From: CAWKPF01 sp963851415
GTDB taxonomy: Bacteria; Acidobacteriota; Thermoanaerobaculia; Multivoradales; Multivoraceae
Assembly (NCBI GenBank): GCA_963851415.1
Contig: CAWKPF010000002.1
Location: 2,914,001 to 2,978,000, forward strand
Reading direction: 5' to 3'
Length of the DNA stretch: 64,000 nt
The position numbers and the translations under genes were made by a program. Each line of letters starts with the position of its first letter. The stretch's first letter is position 1. The notes beneath the pieces are model-generated. The model was not told where the DNA came from. It did not search any database and saw only the letters and a list, made by a program, of their open reading frames with translations. Shown here one piece after another: positions 18,991 through 27,468 of the stretch.

Positions 18991-20073
18991 CTAGCGATTC
19001 GGCTCGTTCTCTCGCGCCTTGCGCTCTCGCGCCCATCGATCCCGCCAGTATTGGCGTTGCCAACGCTCGACGTTGCGGTTGTGCTCGGCCAGCGTCTTGG
19101 CGAAGACGTGGCTGCCGTCGTTGCGAGACACGAAGTAGAGGTACTCCTCGTCGGCGGGCCTGGCCGCAGCGATCAGGCTGGCGAGTCCGGGAGAGCAGAT
19201 CGGTCCGGGCGGCAGCCCGGGATAGCGATAGGTGTTGTAGGGAGAGTCGAGTTGAAGATCCTCGCGGCGAAGGTTGCCGTCCCACTCTCCGCTCTTCTTG
19301 AGCGCAAAGATGATGGTGGGGTCTGCGTAGAGGCCCATTCCGATTCGCAGCCGATTGGCATACACCCCTGCGACCAGTGGACGCTCCTCGTCGAGCCCTG
19401 CCTCCTTTTCGACGATGCTGGCCAGGGAGACCAGCTCTCGAACTTCGAGCGGCTGCCCTTCACCCGAGCTCGTGGACGCGAGCAGCGGAGCCACTTCCTG
19501 CTCGAACAGGCGGCGGAAGGTAGCCACCATCTTGTCGACGACCTGGCTCTCGCTGGTGCCTCTTGCGAACCGGTAGGTGTCGGGGAACAGATACCCTTCG
19601 AGATCCGTCGCTTCGGGGTCGATATCGGCCACCCGGGTTGCATCGCGCATCTGCGAAAGGAACCTCTGCTCGTCGCCGAAGCCGGCGGCACTGAGCGCGA
19701 GGGCGGTCTCCTCAAGCGTCAACCCCTCGATCACCGTGACTGGATGGGTGACGACGTTGCCCCGGATGAGCTCGTCGAGCACCTGGGGGGTGGAACGGGG
19801 ACCCTCGAAGCGGTACTCGCCGGCGTGCAGCGGTGGATCCTCGAGGACCCTGATCAGGTACAGTCGAGCGAGTCGAGCGTCGGCCAGTACGCCGCGTTCC
19901 TCGAGGCGCTCCAGAATCTGCTGTGCGCTCAGACCAGGTGTGATTTCCACGTGTTGAGCCGTCGCCGGCGCGAGGGGCCGTTGCACGGTCTGCCACGCCC
20001 ACCAGATCGCCGCAGCGACTCCTGATGTCGCCAGGAGAACCAGGACGGCTCCGAACAGGAGGACTTTTCGCAC
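18991..20073 (-). CDS. mltG: Endolytic murein transglycosylase MltG
   Basis: This is a 360-residue MltG (YceG-like) enzyme that cleaves nascent glycan strands at the inner membrane and so limits peptidoglycan chain length. It has an N-terminal membrane anchor (KVLLFGAVLVLLATSGVAAAI), then a LysM-like part (VEITPGLSAQQILERL) and the catalytic YceG domain. The conserved signatures are LASIVEKEAG (catalytic glutamate), YNTYRYPGLPPGPICSPG and YLYFVSRNDGSHVFA with TLAEHNRNV. GTG at 20073 is chosen because it overlaps the ruvX stop (TAGTG) and starts right at the anchor. An ATG at 20112 lies inside ruvX. It is the second gene of a ruvX-mltG operon. Confidence 0.92.
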   Translation of the reverse strand: MRKVLLFGAVLVLLATSGVAAAIWWAWQTVQRPLAPATAQHVEITPGLSAQQILERLEERGVLADARLARLYLIRVLEDPPLHAGEYRFEGPRSTPQVLDELIRGNVVTHPVTVIEGLTLEETALALSAAGFGDEQRFLSQMRDATRVADIDPEATDLEGYLFPDTYRFARGTSESQVVDKMVATFRRLFEQEVAPLLASTSSGEGQPLEVRELVSLASIVEKEAGLDEERPLVAGVYANRLRIGMGLYADPTIIFALKKSGEWDGNLRREDLQLDSPYNTYRYPGLPPGPICSPGLASLIAAARPADEEYLYFVSRNDGSHVFAKTLAEHNRNVERWQRQYWRDRWARERKARENEPNR

Positions 20074-20498
20074 TAGAGCTGATCTCGCTGTTCGCGGCGC
20101 TGCTCGAGCCACTCCTCGAGCACGATCTGGGCGGCGACCGCGTCGACTCGACCGCGGTCCTCTCGAATGTCGACCTCGGCCGAGCGCAGCCGGTGACGCG
20201 CTTCGTTCGAGCTCAGGGTCTCATCGACGTAGCGCACCGGCAACGAAGACCGCCGAGCCAGCTTGTCGCCGAACCGCCGGACCCGGAGCGCTGCGTCGCC
20301 CAGCTCGCCCGAGGTGCGAGGCTCGCCCAGAACGAGGCCAGCCACTTCGCGCTCCATCGCCAACGCCGCGATCTGCGCCACGGCGGCACGATCGGTGGAT
20401 CGTTCGATCGTGCGCAGCGGGATTGCCATCGTCTCGTCCTCGTCGCTGATCGCGATTCCGATTCTCCGCTCGCCGAAATCCAGTCCAAGCCATCGCAT
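20073..20498 (-). CDS. ruvX: Putative Holliday junction resolvase / pre-16S rRNA nuclease RuvX (YqgF)
   Basis: This is a 141-residue RNase H-fold protein of the YqgF/RuvX family, linked to 16S rRNA 5' maturation and proposed as a Holliday junction resolvase. Conserved acidic sites are visible: WLGLDFGERRIGIAISD at the start, then GLVLGEPRTSGELG, PVRYVDETLSS and GRVDAVAAQIVLEEWL with the last aspartate. ATG at 20498 follows GGGGGAG at a good distance and fits the start of conservation. An earlier in-frame ATG at 20540 adds 14 unconserved residues. It overlaps mltG downstream and is divergent from the thiolase gene. Confidence 0.92.
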   Translation of the reverse strand: MRWLGLDFGERRIGIAISDEDETMAIPLRTIERSTDRAAVAQIAALAMEREVAGLVLGEPRTSGELGDAALRVRRFGDKLARRSSLPVRYVDETLSSNEARHRLRSAEVDIREDRGRVDAVAAQIVLEEWLEQRREQRDQL

Positions 20499-20688
20499 CG
20501 GCAACGACTCTCCCCCGCCGACTCGATCGGTGTCAACCACGCCCCGCCACTGCTGAGCGCGACCGAGTCACGGAGCCTTTCGAGCGGTGGCCCTGTGCTA
20601 GCATCCTCGTGCCGTTCTTTCTTCATTTCTCGCGGCACTCGCCTGTGTTCGATCATTGGGGGAGGGCCTGGAAAGCGCAGGAGTTCCC

Positions 20689-21879
20689 GTGCAGGATGTC
20701 GTGATTTTGAGCGCCGTTCGAACCCCGATCGGCGCGTTTCAGGGTGCCTTTCGCGATCTTGCCGCTCATCAGCTGGGTGCCAGGGCCCTTGCAGCGGCGG
20801 TCGAAGCGGCGGGTGTAGAGCCCTCGGACGTCGATCAGGTGAATATGGGTTGCGTCCTTGCGGCCGGCCAGGGGCAGGCTCCGGCGCGTCAAGTTGCCCT
20901 GGGGGCCGGCCTGCCCGCGTCCAGTGGAGCCGTTACCGTGAACAAGGTGTGCGGCTCCGGAATGAGAGCCGTGATGGTCGCGACCAACGACCTGAAATGC
21001 GGCGACTATTCGGTCGTTGCCGCGGGAGGCATGGAGAGCATGAGCCGCGCTCCGTACCTCCTCCCTGGTGCCCGGTCCGGACTGCGCCTCGGCAACGCCG
21101 CGCTGCTCGACTCTCTCGTACACGATGGGCTGTGGGATCCGTACAACGATTCCCACATGGGGAACTGTGCCGAGCTCTGTGCGCGCGAGTACCACTTCGG
21201 CAGGGAAGAGCAGGATGCCTTCGCCGAGCGCAGCTACGAGCGCTCTCGTCGCGCGACAGAGGAAGGCTGGTTCGCTGACGAGATCGTGCCGGTCGTGGTC
21301 GAGGGAAAGCGCGGAGCGACCACTACCGTAGATCGAGACGAGGATCCGTATCGCGTCGATCTCGAGCGCTTGCGAACGCTACGGCCGGCCTTCGAGCCGG
21401 AAGGAACCGTGACCGCGGCCAACGCCAGCAATCTCTCGGATGGCGCGGCATCGCTGGTCTTGTCGAGCGAGGAGTTCGCGCGCACCAGAGGATTGCGGCC
21501 GCTTGCCCGGGTGATCGCGCACGCCTCGGTCGCTCAGGCGCCCGAGTGGTTCACCACCGCTCCCGTTGTGGCGATCAAAGCAGTGCTCGAGCGGGCCGAG
21601 CTCACGGTCGACCAGATCGATCTGTTCGAGATCAACGAGGCGTTCGCAGTCGTCGTGCTGGCGTGCCTGAAGGATCTGGAGCTGGATCCTGAGAAGGTCA
21701 ATGTGCACGGAGGCGCGATCTCCATGGGGCATCCGATCGGCGCTTCCGGCGCGAGGATCGTGACCACCCTGATCCACGCTCTGCGCCGAAGAGGTGGGCG
21801 CTTCGGTTGTGCCGCGATCTGCATAGGGGGCGGAGAAGCTACCGCGCTCGTTCTCGAGCGTCTCAGCGAGGAGGACTGA
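20689..21879 (+). CDS. Acetyl-CoA acetyltransferase (thiolase)
   Basis: This is a 396-residue biosynthetic or degradative thiolase that condenses or cleaves acyl-CoA units. It has DVVILSAVRTPIGAFQGAF at the start, the nucleophile cysteine in VNKVCGSGMRAV, the NEAF segment (EINEAFAVV), GGAISMGHPIGASGAR with the catalytic histidine, and the final active-site cysteine in AAICIGGGEA. GTG at 20689 follows AGGAG at 20679-20683 and fits the family start. TTG at 20656 is less likely. Length is normal (about 390-400). It stands just before lptD, which begins two bases after its stop, so they are probably co-transcribed. Confidence 0.93.
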   Translation: MQDVVILSAVRTPIGAFQGAFRDLAAHQLGARALAAAVEAAGVEPSDVDQVNMGCVLAAGQGQAPARQVALGAGLPASSGAVTVNKVCGSGMRAVMVATNDLKCGDYSVVAAGGMESMSRAPYLLPGARSGLRLGNAALLDSLVHDGLWDPYNDSHMGNCAELCAREYHFGREEQDAFAERSYERSRRATEEGWFADEIVPVVVEGKRGATTTVDRDEDPYRVDLERLRTLRPAFEPEGTVTAANASNLSDGAASLVLSSEEFARTRGLRPLARVIAHASVAQAPEWFTTAPVVAIKAVLERAELTVDQIDLFEINEAFAVVVLACLKDLELDPEKVNVHGGAISMGHPIGASGARIVTTLIHALRRRGGRFGCAAICIGGGEATALVLERLSEED

Positions 21880-21881
21880 CC

Positions 21882-24236
21882 TTGCCGGCAGATCGCTTCG
21901 CTCGCCGGACGCTCGCTCTGGTGGGGCTCTCGTCGGTGCTGACGATGGCTGTCGTGCCCGGTCTTCGTGCGCAGCTCCCCGAGGAGCTTCCAGTGCCGGA
22001 GGAGGTCGCGCCGCAAGAGGCTCCGCCGGAGCCCGACGAAGAGGTGGCCGAGCCCGACCCGGATCGAATTCGGTTCGAAGGAAACCTGGCACTCGAGGAC
22101 GGGACCAAGGGACGGGTCTCGGGCTCCGCGGACTCGCTCGAGTACGACGGCGTCGGCCGTGCAGTCCTCAGCGGCGACGTGCGCATTCTCTATCAAGACC
22201 TGGAAGTGCGAGCCGAACGAATCGAGCTCGATGAGCAGACCCAGGACCTGGTGGCGGAAGGCAACGTGATCTTCGACAAGGGCCCGCAGCGCGTCTCGGG
22301 CGACCTCATGGAGTACAACCTCGACACCGAGCTCGGACGGATCGTCAACGCGAAGGGATCCATGGGAACCGACTACTTCTTCGAGGGGGCGGAGGTGCTC
22401 AAGACCGGCGCGGAGAGCTTCAGGGTGCTTCAGGGGAAGTTCACCTCGTGTGAGGGCGACGTACCTGCGTGGAGCTTTCGAGCCAAGAAGATCGACGTCA
22501 CCGTCGATGGCTACGCCAAGGTCCGAGGATCGACGTTTCGTGCCAAGAAGGTACCGCTGTTCTACATGCCCTACCTGCTCTGGCCGGTCGAGGACGATCG
22601 CAGCACGGGCTTTCTCCTGCCGCAGCCCGGGTACTCGGAGCGTCGCGGTGTTTCGCTCGGGCTCGCCTACTTCTGGGCGATGAATCGCTCCTTCGACTCG
22701 ACGTTCTTTCTCGATCTGTTCGCCGGAGGCAATCCACAGAACCTGACCGGCGACCCGGAGTACAAGCCCTCCGGTGAGTTCCTCGGGGCCGGGTACGAGC
22801 TTCGATACCGCCCGAGTGAGCACAGTCTGGGTGCCCTCGAGGGCTATGCCATTCGCGATCCGGAGTTCGACAAGCTCCGTTGGCGGTTTCGCTACGACCA
22901 CGAGTCCGCGGGGCTCCCCGCGGGTCTGAGAGCCGTGGTCCACCTCGAGGACGCGTCGGACTTTCAGTACTTCCAGGATTACGAGCGTCGCGGCGATCGC
23001 AACAGTTTGCGCCAGCTGTACTCGAACGGATTCCTGACCGGGAACTGGAGGGCGCACTCGCTCTACGTCAACCTGGACCAACGCGAAACCTACTTCAACG
23101 TCAACAACATCGTGACTTTGCGACAGCTACCGGAGGTGGAGTACAAGCTCCGCTCCACGAAGCTCGGACGGACTCCGCTCTACCTCCAGATGCGCAGCGG
23201 AGCCTACTGGCTCTACCAGGACCGAGGTGACCTCCTGGAGACCGACTACGGTCGCGCCGACATCTTTCCGGAGGTGACTCTCCCGATCCGTACGGTGCCC
23301 TGGCTGTCTCTGTCTCTGACCGCCGGCGCACGCGCCACCTGGTATGGCGACAGCCTGTTGACTGCCGAGGAGAAGGCCGAGAACCCTGATCGAGACTCGG
23401 ACTTCAGCGGGAGGAGTCTCACACGTGTGCTGCCGAGCGCGCGTGCCGAGATCGTCGGACCCAGCTTCTCACGCATCTTCGGGAACGAGGGAAGCGCCCG
23501 CTACAAGCACGTCATCGAGCCGCGAGTGAACTACAACTTCCTCGATGACTACGACGAGCAGGCGCTCGTGCCCCGTTTCGACGAGCTCGACCCGATCATC
23601 GGCAGCGATGTGGTGACCTACGCGTTGATCAACCGTCTGCTGACGAAGCCGGCAGGAGAAACCGGAGGTAGCGCCTTCGAGGTCCTGAATCTCGAGCTCT
23701 CTCAGGCCTACTCCGTGGACCAGAGTCGCCCGATCCAGAGCTCGATCGACGGGACCAAAACCAGCCAGACCGGGCCGGTTCGGGTGCGGCTGCGCTATCA
23801 GCCGAGCCGACGTGCGAATCTGCAAGTCGAGTCCCGCTACGACACGCTCTTCTCGAGCATCTCTTTGACCTCGATCTCGGGTACCTTCAACGTGAGCCAG
23901 CGTACCCGAGTCGGCCTGCGCTACACCAACCGGCAGCAGCCCGAGACCGGGAGAACGCTGACCGATCAGTTACGCCTGTCGTTGAGTGTGCCCGTGTGGA
24001 AGCGAGTCTCCTTCGAAGGTCAGGCCAATCTGGATTTCGATCCAGCGCCCGACGGTGCGAGTGTCCTGATGCAGCGTTACCTGATTCGCTATCGGGGCTC
24101 CTGCTACGACATGCTGTTCGAGTTCGGCGACTACAACTTCGGCGTGCGCAAGGACCGAGAGTTCCGGTTCTCGCTCAACCTCAAGAACGTGGGCTCGTTT
24201 CTCGACATCCGCGGCGGCACCTCGGAGCAGCTCTAG
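21882..24236 (+). CDS. lptD: LPS-assembly outer membrane protein LptD
   Basis: This is a 784-residue LptD/OstA homologue, the outer membrane beta-barrel that inserts LPS into the outer leaflet. A signal sequence (LALVGLSSVLTMAVVPGLRAQ) and an acidic linker are followed by an LptA-like jellyroll (GRVSGSADSLEYDGVGRAVL and VRAERIELDEQTQDLVAEG). The plug-barrel region has the hallmark PLFYMPYLLWPVEDDRSTG, and the barrel continues to LRYTNRQQPETGRTL and the end. The start is TTG at 21882 with GAGGAGG just ahead inside the thiolase stop. A longer frame upstream lies within the thiolase gene. Canonical disulfide cysteines of E. coli LptD are not evident. Confidence 0.92.
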   Translation: MPADRFARRTLALVGLSSVLTMAVVPGLRAQLPEELPVPEEVAPQEAPPEPDEEVAEPDPDRIRFEGNLALEDGTKGRVSGSADSLEYDGVGRAVLSGDVRILYQDLEVRAERIELDEQTQDLVAEGNVIFDKGPQRVSGDLMEYNLDTELGRIVNAKGSMGTDYFFEGAEVLKTGAESFRVLQGKFTSCEGDVPAWSFRAKKIDVTVDGYAKVRGSTFRAKKVPLFYMPYLLWPVEDDRSTGFLLPQPGYSERRGVSLGLAYFWAMNRSFDSTFFLDLFAGGNPQNLTGDPEYKPSGEFLGAGYELRYRPSEHSLGALEGYAIRDPEFDKLRWRFRYDHESAGLPAGLRAVVHLEDASDFQYFQDYERRGDRNSLRQLYSNGFLTGNWRAHSLYVNLDQRETYFNVNNIVTLRQLPEVEYKLRSTKLGRTPLYLQMRSGAYWLYQDRGDLLETDYGRADIFPEVTLPIRTVPWLSLSLTAGARATWYGDSLLTAEEKAENPDRDSDFSGRSLTRVLPSARAEIVGPSFSRIFGNEGSARYKHVIEPRVNYNFLDDYDEQALVPRFDELDPIIGSDVVTYALINRLLTKPAGETGGSAFEVLNLELSQAYSVDQSRPIQSSIDGTKTSQTGPVRVRLRYQPSRRANLQVESRYDTLFSSISLTSISGTFNVSQRTRVGLRYTNRQQPETGRTLTDQLRLSLSVPVWKRVSFEGQANLDFDPAPDGASVLMQRYLIRYRGSCYDMLFEFGDYNFGVRKDREFRFSLNLKNVGSFLDIRGGTSEQL

Positions 24237-24261
24237 TGTCCGGGGCGGGTCCTTGGCGGTG

Positions 24262-25128
24262 ATGCGAGTCCTGATTCTCGGCGCGGGAGGCATGGTCGGC
24301 CAGGCTCTGGTCGAGTGTGGCGCGGATCGCGGGCATGTCGTCGAGGCCGCCGGGCGCGCGGAGCTCGATATCCGCCGTCTGGAAGACGTTCGAAGGACCG
24401 TCCGTCGGTTTCGCCCCGCCTGGATCATCAATGCAGCGGCCTACACCCGGGTCGACGACTGCGAGACCGACCGCGAGACCGCGCACGAGATCAACGCGAG
24501 CGCGGTCGTCGGTCTCGCCTCGGTGGCGGCCGAAAGCGATGTCGCGCTGCTCCAGCTCTCCACCGACTACGTGTTCGATGGGCTCGCGACCGAGCCCTAT
24601 TCGGAGAATGCCCAAACGGGACCGCGGTCCGTTTACGGCCACACCAAGCTGGCGGGTGAACGAGCGGCGCTCGAAAGCGAGCGCAACCTGGTCGTGCGGA
24701 CCTCCTGGGTGTTCGGTCCGGGGGGAGCGAACTTCGTGCAGACCATCGCTCGGCTCGCCAGCGAGCGTGAAGAGCTGGCCGTGGTGACCGATCAGCTCGG
24801 AGCGCCGACCTACTCCCGGTTCCTCGCCGCGGCCCTGCTCGAGTTGGCGGAAGGCGGCCGGCGGGGACTCCTTCACTACCGTAATCGGGAGCCGGTGACC
24901 TGGTTCGGGTTCGCGCAGGCAATCGTCGGCATGATGGGCTCCCGCTGTCGGATCGTCGAGACCACGAGCCTGGAGTACTCGCAACCGGCACCGCGGCCTG
25001 CCTACTCCGTGTTATCGGTCGATCGGTTCGAGGCCACCCTGGGACGCGCGGTCGAGCCCTGGTCCGAGGGTTTGGAGGAGTACCTGCTGAGCGAGGGTCT
25101 GGCGGCGAAGACGGAGGAGGCGAGATGA
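24262..25128 (+). CDS. rfbD: dTDP-4-dehydrorhamnose reductase
   Basis: This is a 288-residue SDR reductase that makes dTDP-L-rhamnose in the last step of the rhamnose pathway. Visible features are the nucleotide motif VLILGAGGMVGQALVE, the NAAAYTRVDDCETD segment, LLQLSTDYVFDGLA, SVYGHTKLAGERA (YxxxK catalytic pair), RTSWVFGPGGANFV and TDQLGAPTYSRFLA. ATG at 24262 starts the Rossmann fold directly. TTG at 24253 is possible. It overlaps the next SDR gene (ATGA). The other rfbABC genes are not in the window. It may supply rhamnose for the glycan cluster at 1-12 kb. Confidence 0.92.
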   Translation: MRVLILGAGGMVGQALVECGADRGHVVEAAGRAELDIRRLEDVRRTVRRFRPAWIINAAAYTRVDDCETDRETAHEINASAVVGLASVAAESDVALLQLSTDYVFDGLATEPYSENAQTGPRSVYGHTKLAGERAALESERNLVVRTSWVFGPGGANFVQTIARLASEREELAVVTDQLGAPTYSRFLAAALLELAEGGRRGLLHYRNREPVTWFGFAQAIVGMMGSRCRIVETTSLEYSQPAPRPAYSVLSVDRFEATLGRAVEPWSEGLEEYLLSEGLAAKTEEAR

Positions 25129-26057
25129 GAGTCTACGTCACCGGCATCGGAGGGTTCGTCGGTTGCCATCTGGCGGCTGAGCTCCTCGTTTCCGGCCACG
25201 AGGTGGCTGGGTGCCACCTCGGTCCAGTGAGAGGGTTGCCGCGGATCGAGGTCGACCAGATCGATCTGCTGGAACCCGGGCCGATGCGAGGGCGGCTCGA
25301 GGCGTTCGCTCCCGAAGTCGTGATTCACCTTGCCGGGTTCAGTCACGTCGGCAGCTCGTGGAGCGCGCCTGCGCTCTGCTTCCGGATCAACGTTCTCGGC
25401 ACGGAGGCGCTCCTCGACGCCCTCGACACTCTCGACCCTGCGATTCGTGTGGTGTTCGCCTCGAGCTCTGAAGTCTACGGAGAGGTACCGGTCGAGGAGC
25501 AGCCCATACCGGATGGCCGCGAGCCGGCGCCGGGCAACCCCTATGCCCTGACCAAGGCTGCTGCGGAGCGATTGGTCCGTGCCCGAGGTGGAATCATCGT
25601 CCGCTCGTTCAATCTGCTCGGACCGGGACAGTCGGAGCGATTCGCGATTCCCGGATTCGCGCGCCAGCTGGCGCAGATTGCAGAGGGGCAGCTCGCCCCG
25701 GTTCTGCACGTCGGCGATCTGAGTCCGCGGCGCGACTTCGTCGATGTGCGCGATGGCGCCGTGGCGTACCGATTGCTCGCGGAAGAAGGAGAGGCCGGGC
25801 GCTTCTACAACCTGGCTTCGGGCAGTGCGCAGTCGATCGGGGATGTCGTCACTCGCCTGGTCGAGCTCTCCGGGCTCGACGTGACGATCGAGCAGGATCC
25901 CAGTCGGCTTCGCCAGAACGACACTCCCCTTCTCCTGGGCGACGCGTCCGGCTTGCACGGCCTGGGCTGGCGACCACGCTACGACCTCGACGACACCCTG
26001 CAGGAGCTCTGGCACGCGGCAACAGGGTCGGCTGTCCCTCGGGGAGGTTGCCCGTGA
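25125..26057 (+). CDS. NAD-dependent epimerase/dehydratase, GDP-6-deoxy-D-mannose reductase-like
   Basis: This is a 310-residue extended SDR protein. It has MRVYVTGIGGFVGCHLA (TGxxGFxG nucleotide motif), HLAGFSHVGSSWSAP, then SSSEVYG and NPYALTKAAAERLV (YxxxK), then RRDFVDVRDGAVAY. This order and the LLGPGQSERFAIPGFARQL segment resemble Rmd enzymes that reduce GDP-4-keto-6-deoxymannose to GDP-D-rhamnose. Other nucleotide-sugar 4-ketoreductases or epimerases remain possible. It overlaps rfbD upstream (ATGA) and the DUF1232 gene downstream (GTGA). Confidence 0.83.
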   Translation: MRVYVTGIGGFVGCHLAAELLVSGHEVAGCHLGPVRGLPRIEVDQIDLLEPGPMRGRLEAFAPEVVIHLAGFSHVGSSWSAPALCFRINVLGTEALLDALDTLDPAIRVVFASSSEVYGEVPVEEQPIPDGREPAPGNPYALTKAAAERLVRARGGIIVRSFNLLGPGQSERFAIPGFARQLAQIAEGQLAPVLHVGDLSPRRDFVDVRDGAVAYRLLAEEGEAGRFYNLASGSAQSIGDVVTRLVELSGLDVTIEQDPSRLRQNDTPLLLGDASGLHGLGWRPRYDLDDTLQELWHAATGSAVPRGGCP

Positions 26058-26632
26058 GCGATCCCCGGCCCGTCAACGAGCCTCGAATGCTCGCCTTCTA
26101 CGATCGCCTGCGGGCTCGGATCCGGTCGACTCTCGGGAGAGGAGCGCTCACAGGGAGGGCCGCGGATCTCCTTCTCCTGGCTCCGGATGTCTTCATGCTG
26201 ATGCTGCGCCTCAGTCTCGACTCCAGGGTTCCGGGATCGAGCCGCAGTCTCATCGGGGGAGCCCTGCTCTACTTCGTGATGCCGTTCGACTTCTTTCCGG
26301 AAGGGATCCTCGGCGTCGGAGGGTTCGTCGACGACCTGGCTCTGGCAGCAGCGGTCCTGGCCCACGTGCTGAGCGACGAGCTCGAGCCGATCGCGCATTC
26401 CTATTGGAGTGGCCCCGGGGAGCTTCGAGTGGTGCTCCGCGACGTGGCTCGCGGAAGCGAAGCACTGCTCGGCGAGCGGGGTTACCTACGCCTGAGGCGT
26501 TTGTTCGGAAGTCGCTTCCCGGTCGGCGGCTCCTCTGCAGGCTCCGATGGCTCTGGGAAGCGATCGCCTGTCGGGGAGGAAGCGAATGAGTGGTCTCCCA
26601 TCGATCAGGAGAGGAGCTCGTCGCGCCGTTGA
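26054..26632 (+). CDS. DUF1232 family membrane protein
   Basis: This is a 192-residue protein with one DUF1232/YkvA-like module around residues 40-115: LLLLAPDVFMLMLRLSLDS, then GGALLYFVMPFDFFPEGIL and GVGGFVDDLALAAAVLAHVL. The YFxxPxDxxPE-GhxDDLhh pattern is diagnostic. The function is unknown. It is probably membrane-associated. GTG at 26054 follows GGGGAGG and overlaps the previous stop (GTGA). The C-terminal 50 residues are polar and low in complexity. The 3' end overlaps the convergent HD gene by 28 bases. Confidence 0.82.
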   Translation: MSDPRPVNEPRMLAFYDRLRARIRSTLGRGALTGRAADLLLLAPDVFMLMLRLSLDSRVPGSSRSLIGGALLYFVMPFDFFPEGILGVGGFVDDLALAAAVLAHVLSDELEPIAHSYWSGPGELRVVLRDVARGSEALLGERGYLRLRRLFGSRFPVGGSSAGSDGSGKRSPVGEEANEWSPIDQERSSSRR

Positions 26633-27168
26633 CGGAGCTGCTGGTAGATCTCCTGGAGCTGCGGAAACCCTCCGTCGTCGAAGCTCTTCTCGTCCCGCCA
26701 GAACTCCCCGAGGCCTCGGTTCCCCCAACGTTCGTAGCTCACGACCTTGATCAGGAGCTGGAGGCGATCGCAGGCGCGCACGAAACGAGCTTCCCGGCTG
26801 GTGTTCGCGTCGTACTCGTCGAGGAGGTTCGCTGCGTCGCGGGTCTCCGCGAGCGGGGCGAGGATCTCGTCGAGAGCGGCTCGTTCCGCGCTCTTCTTCG
26901 CACCGGGAGGAAGATAGTGGGCTGCGGTCCGAGGGAGGTCGCCGAAGCGGACTTCTGCGAGATCGTGCAGGAGCGCCATTTCGACCGCCCGCGAGACGTC
27001 GAGGGACTCCCTGGAGGCAAGGACCCAGACCAGAAAGGCAAGGTGGAAGGAGTGCTCGCTGACGCTCTCGGGCTCGGTCACTCCGCGTAGGAAGAAGCCC
27101 GCTCGCGGCACGCGGTCGAGCACCTGGAGCTCGAGGAAGAGATCGGTCAGAGTGTCGTTCGGACCCAT
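26605..27168 (-). CDS. HD-domain protein, YfbR/HDDC2-like 5'-nucleotidase
   Basis: This is a 187-residue HD phosphohydrolase. Metal ligands are visible in SVSEHSFHLAFLVW (first histidine), MALLHDLAEVRFGDLPR (HD pair followed by an acidic site) and ARFVRACDRLQLLIKV (last aspartate). That spacing and the LPPGAKKSAERAALDEIL segment match the YfbR/HDDC2 group, which dephosphorylates deoxynucleoside 5'-monophosphates. ATG at 27168 is preceded by AGGGGAG. The reading frame is open far upstream, but that part has no conserved content. It converges with and overlaps the DUF1232 gene. Confidence 0.85.
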   Translation of the reverse strand: MGPNDTLTDLFLELQVLDRVPRAGFFLRGVTEPESVSEHSFHLAFLVWVLASRESLDVSRAVEMALLHDLAEVRFGDLPRTAAHYLPPGAKKSAERAALDEILAPLAETRDAANLLDEYDANTSREARFVRACDRLQLLIKVVSYERWGNRGLGEFWRDEKSFDDGGFPQLQEIYQQLRQRRDELLS

Positions 27169-27468
27169 GGGCGGCTCCCCTGAAGTAACCGGGATTCGGG
27201 CGGCGCTGAGGTTGTGGATCCTCTCACAAGCGGCTACGCTTGCCGTCTCGACAACGGCGATCCTGGCTGCCCCATGCCGTCTGTACTCTCCATCGTGGGA
27301 GCACTCAGGCGAGCCCTGAGAGCGGTGAGGATCGGCGGGCAACTCGACCGGGCGGGTCTTGCTCGAGTGGAGCTGTGCCCGGCGGTTCGAGAGGGCAGCA
27401 CCCCACCGAGCTGTGGGCCCTCCGATGAAGAAAACCGGGGGGTACGGAGCCCGCGCCGTGGGTGTCGG
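27169..27468. other. Divergent intergenic region before the cytochrome oxidase operon
   Basis: This 300-base gap separates the HD gene (minus) from ctaB (plus). It should contain the oxidase operon promoter, but I find only a weak match: TTGTGG at 27214-27219, 17 bases, then TACGCT. I see no RNA gene and no good terminator. The ctaB frame is open upstream through most of it, without homology. Confidence 0.4.

Noticed and set aside
20531..20536. TTGACA on the minus strand upstream of ruvX
   Set aside because: The sequence 17 bases downstream is GGAGAG, not a -10 element, and it would place the start nearly on the ATG.
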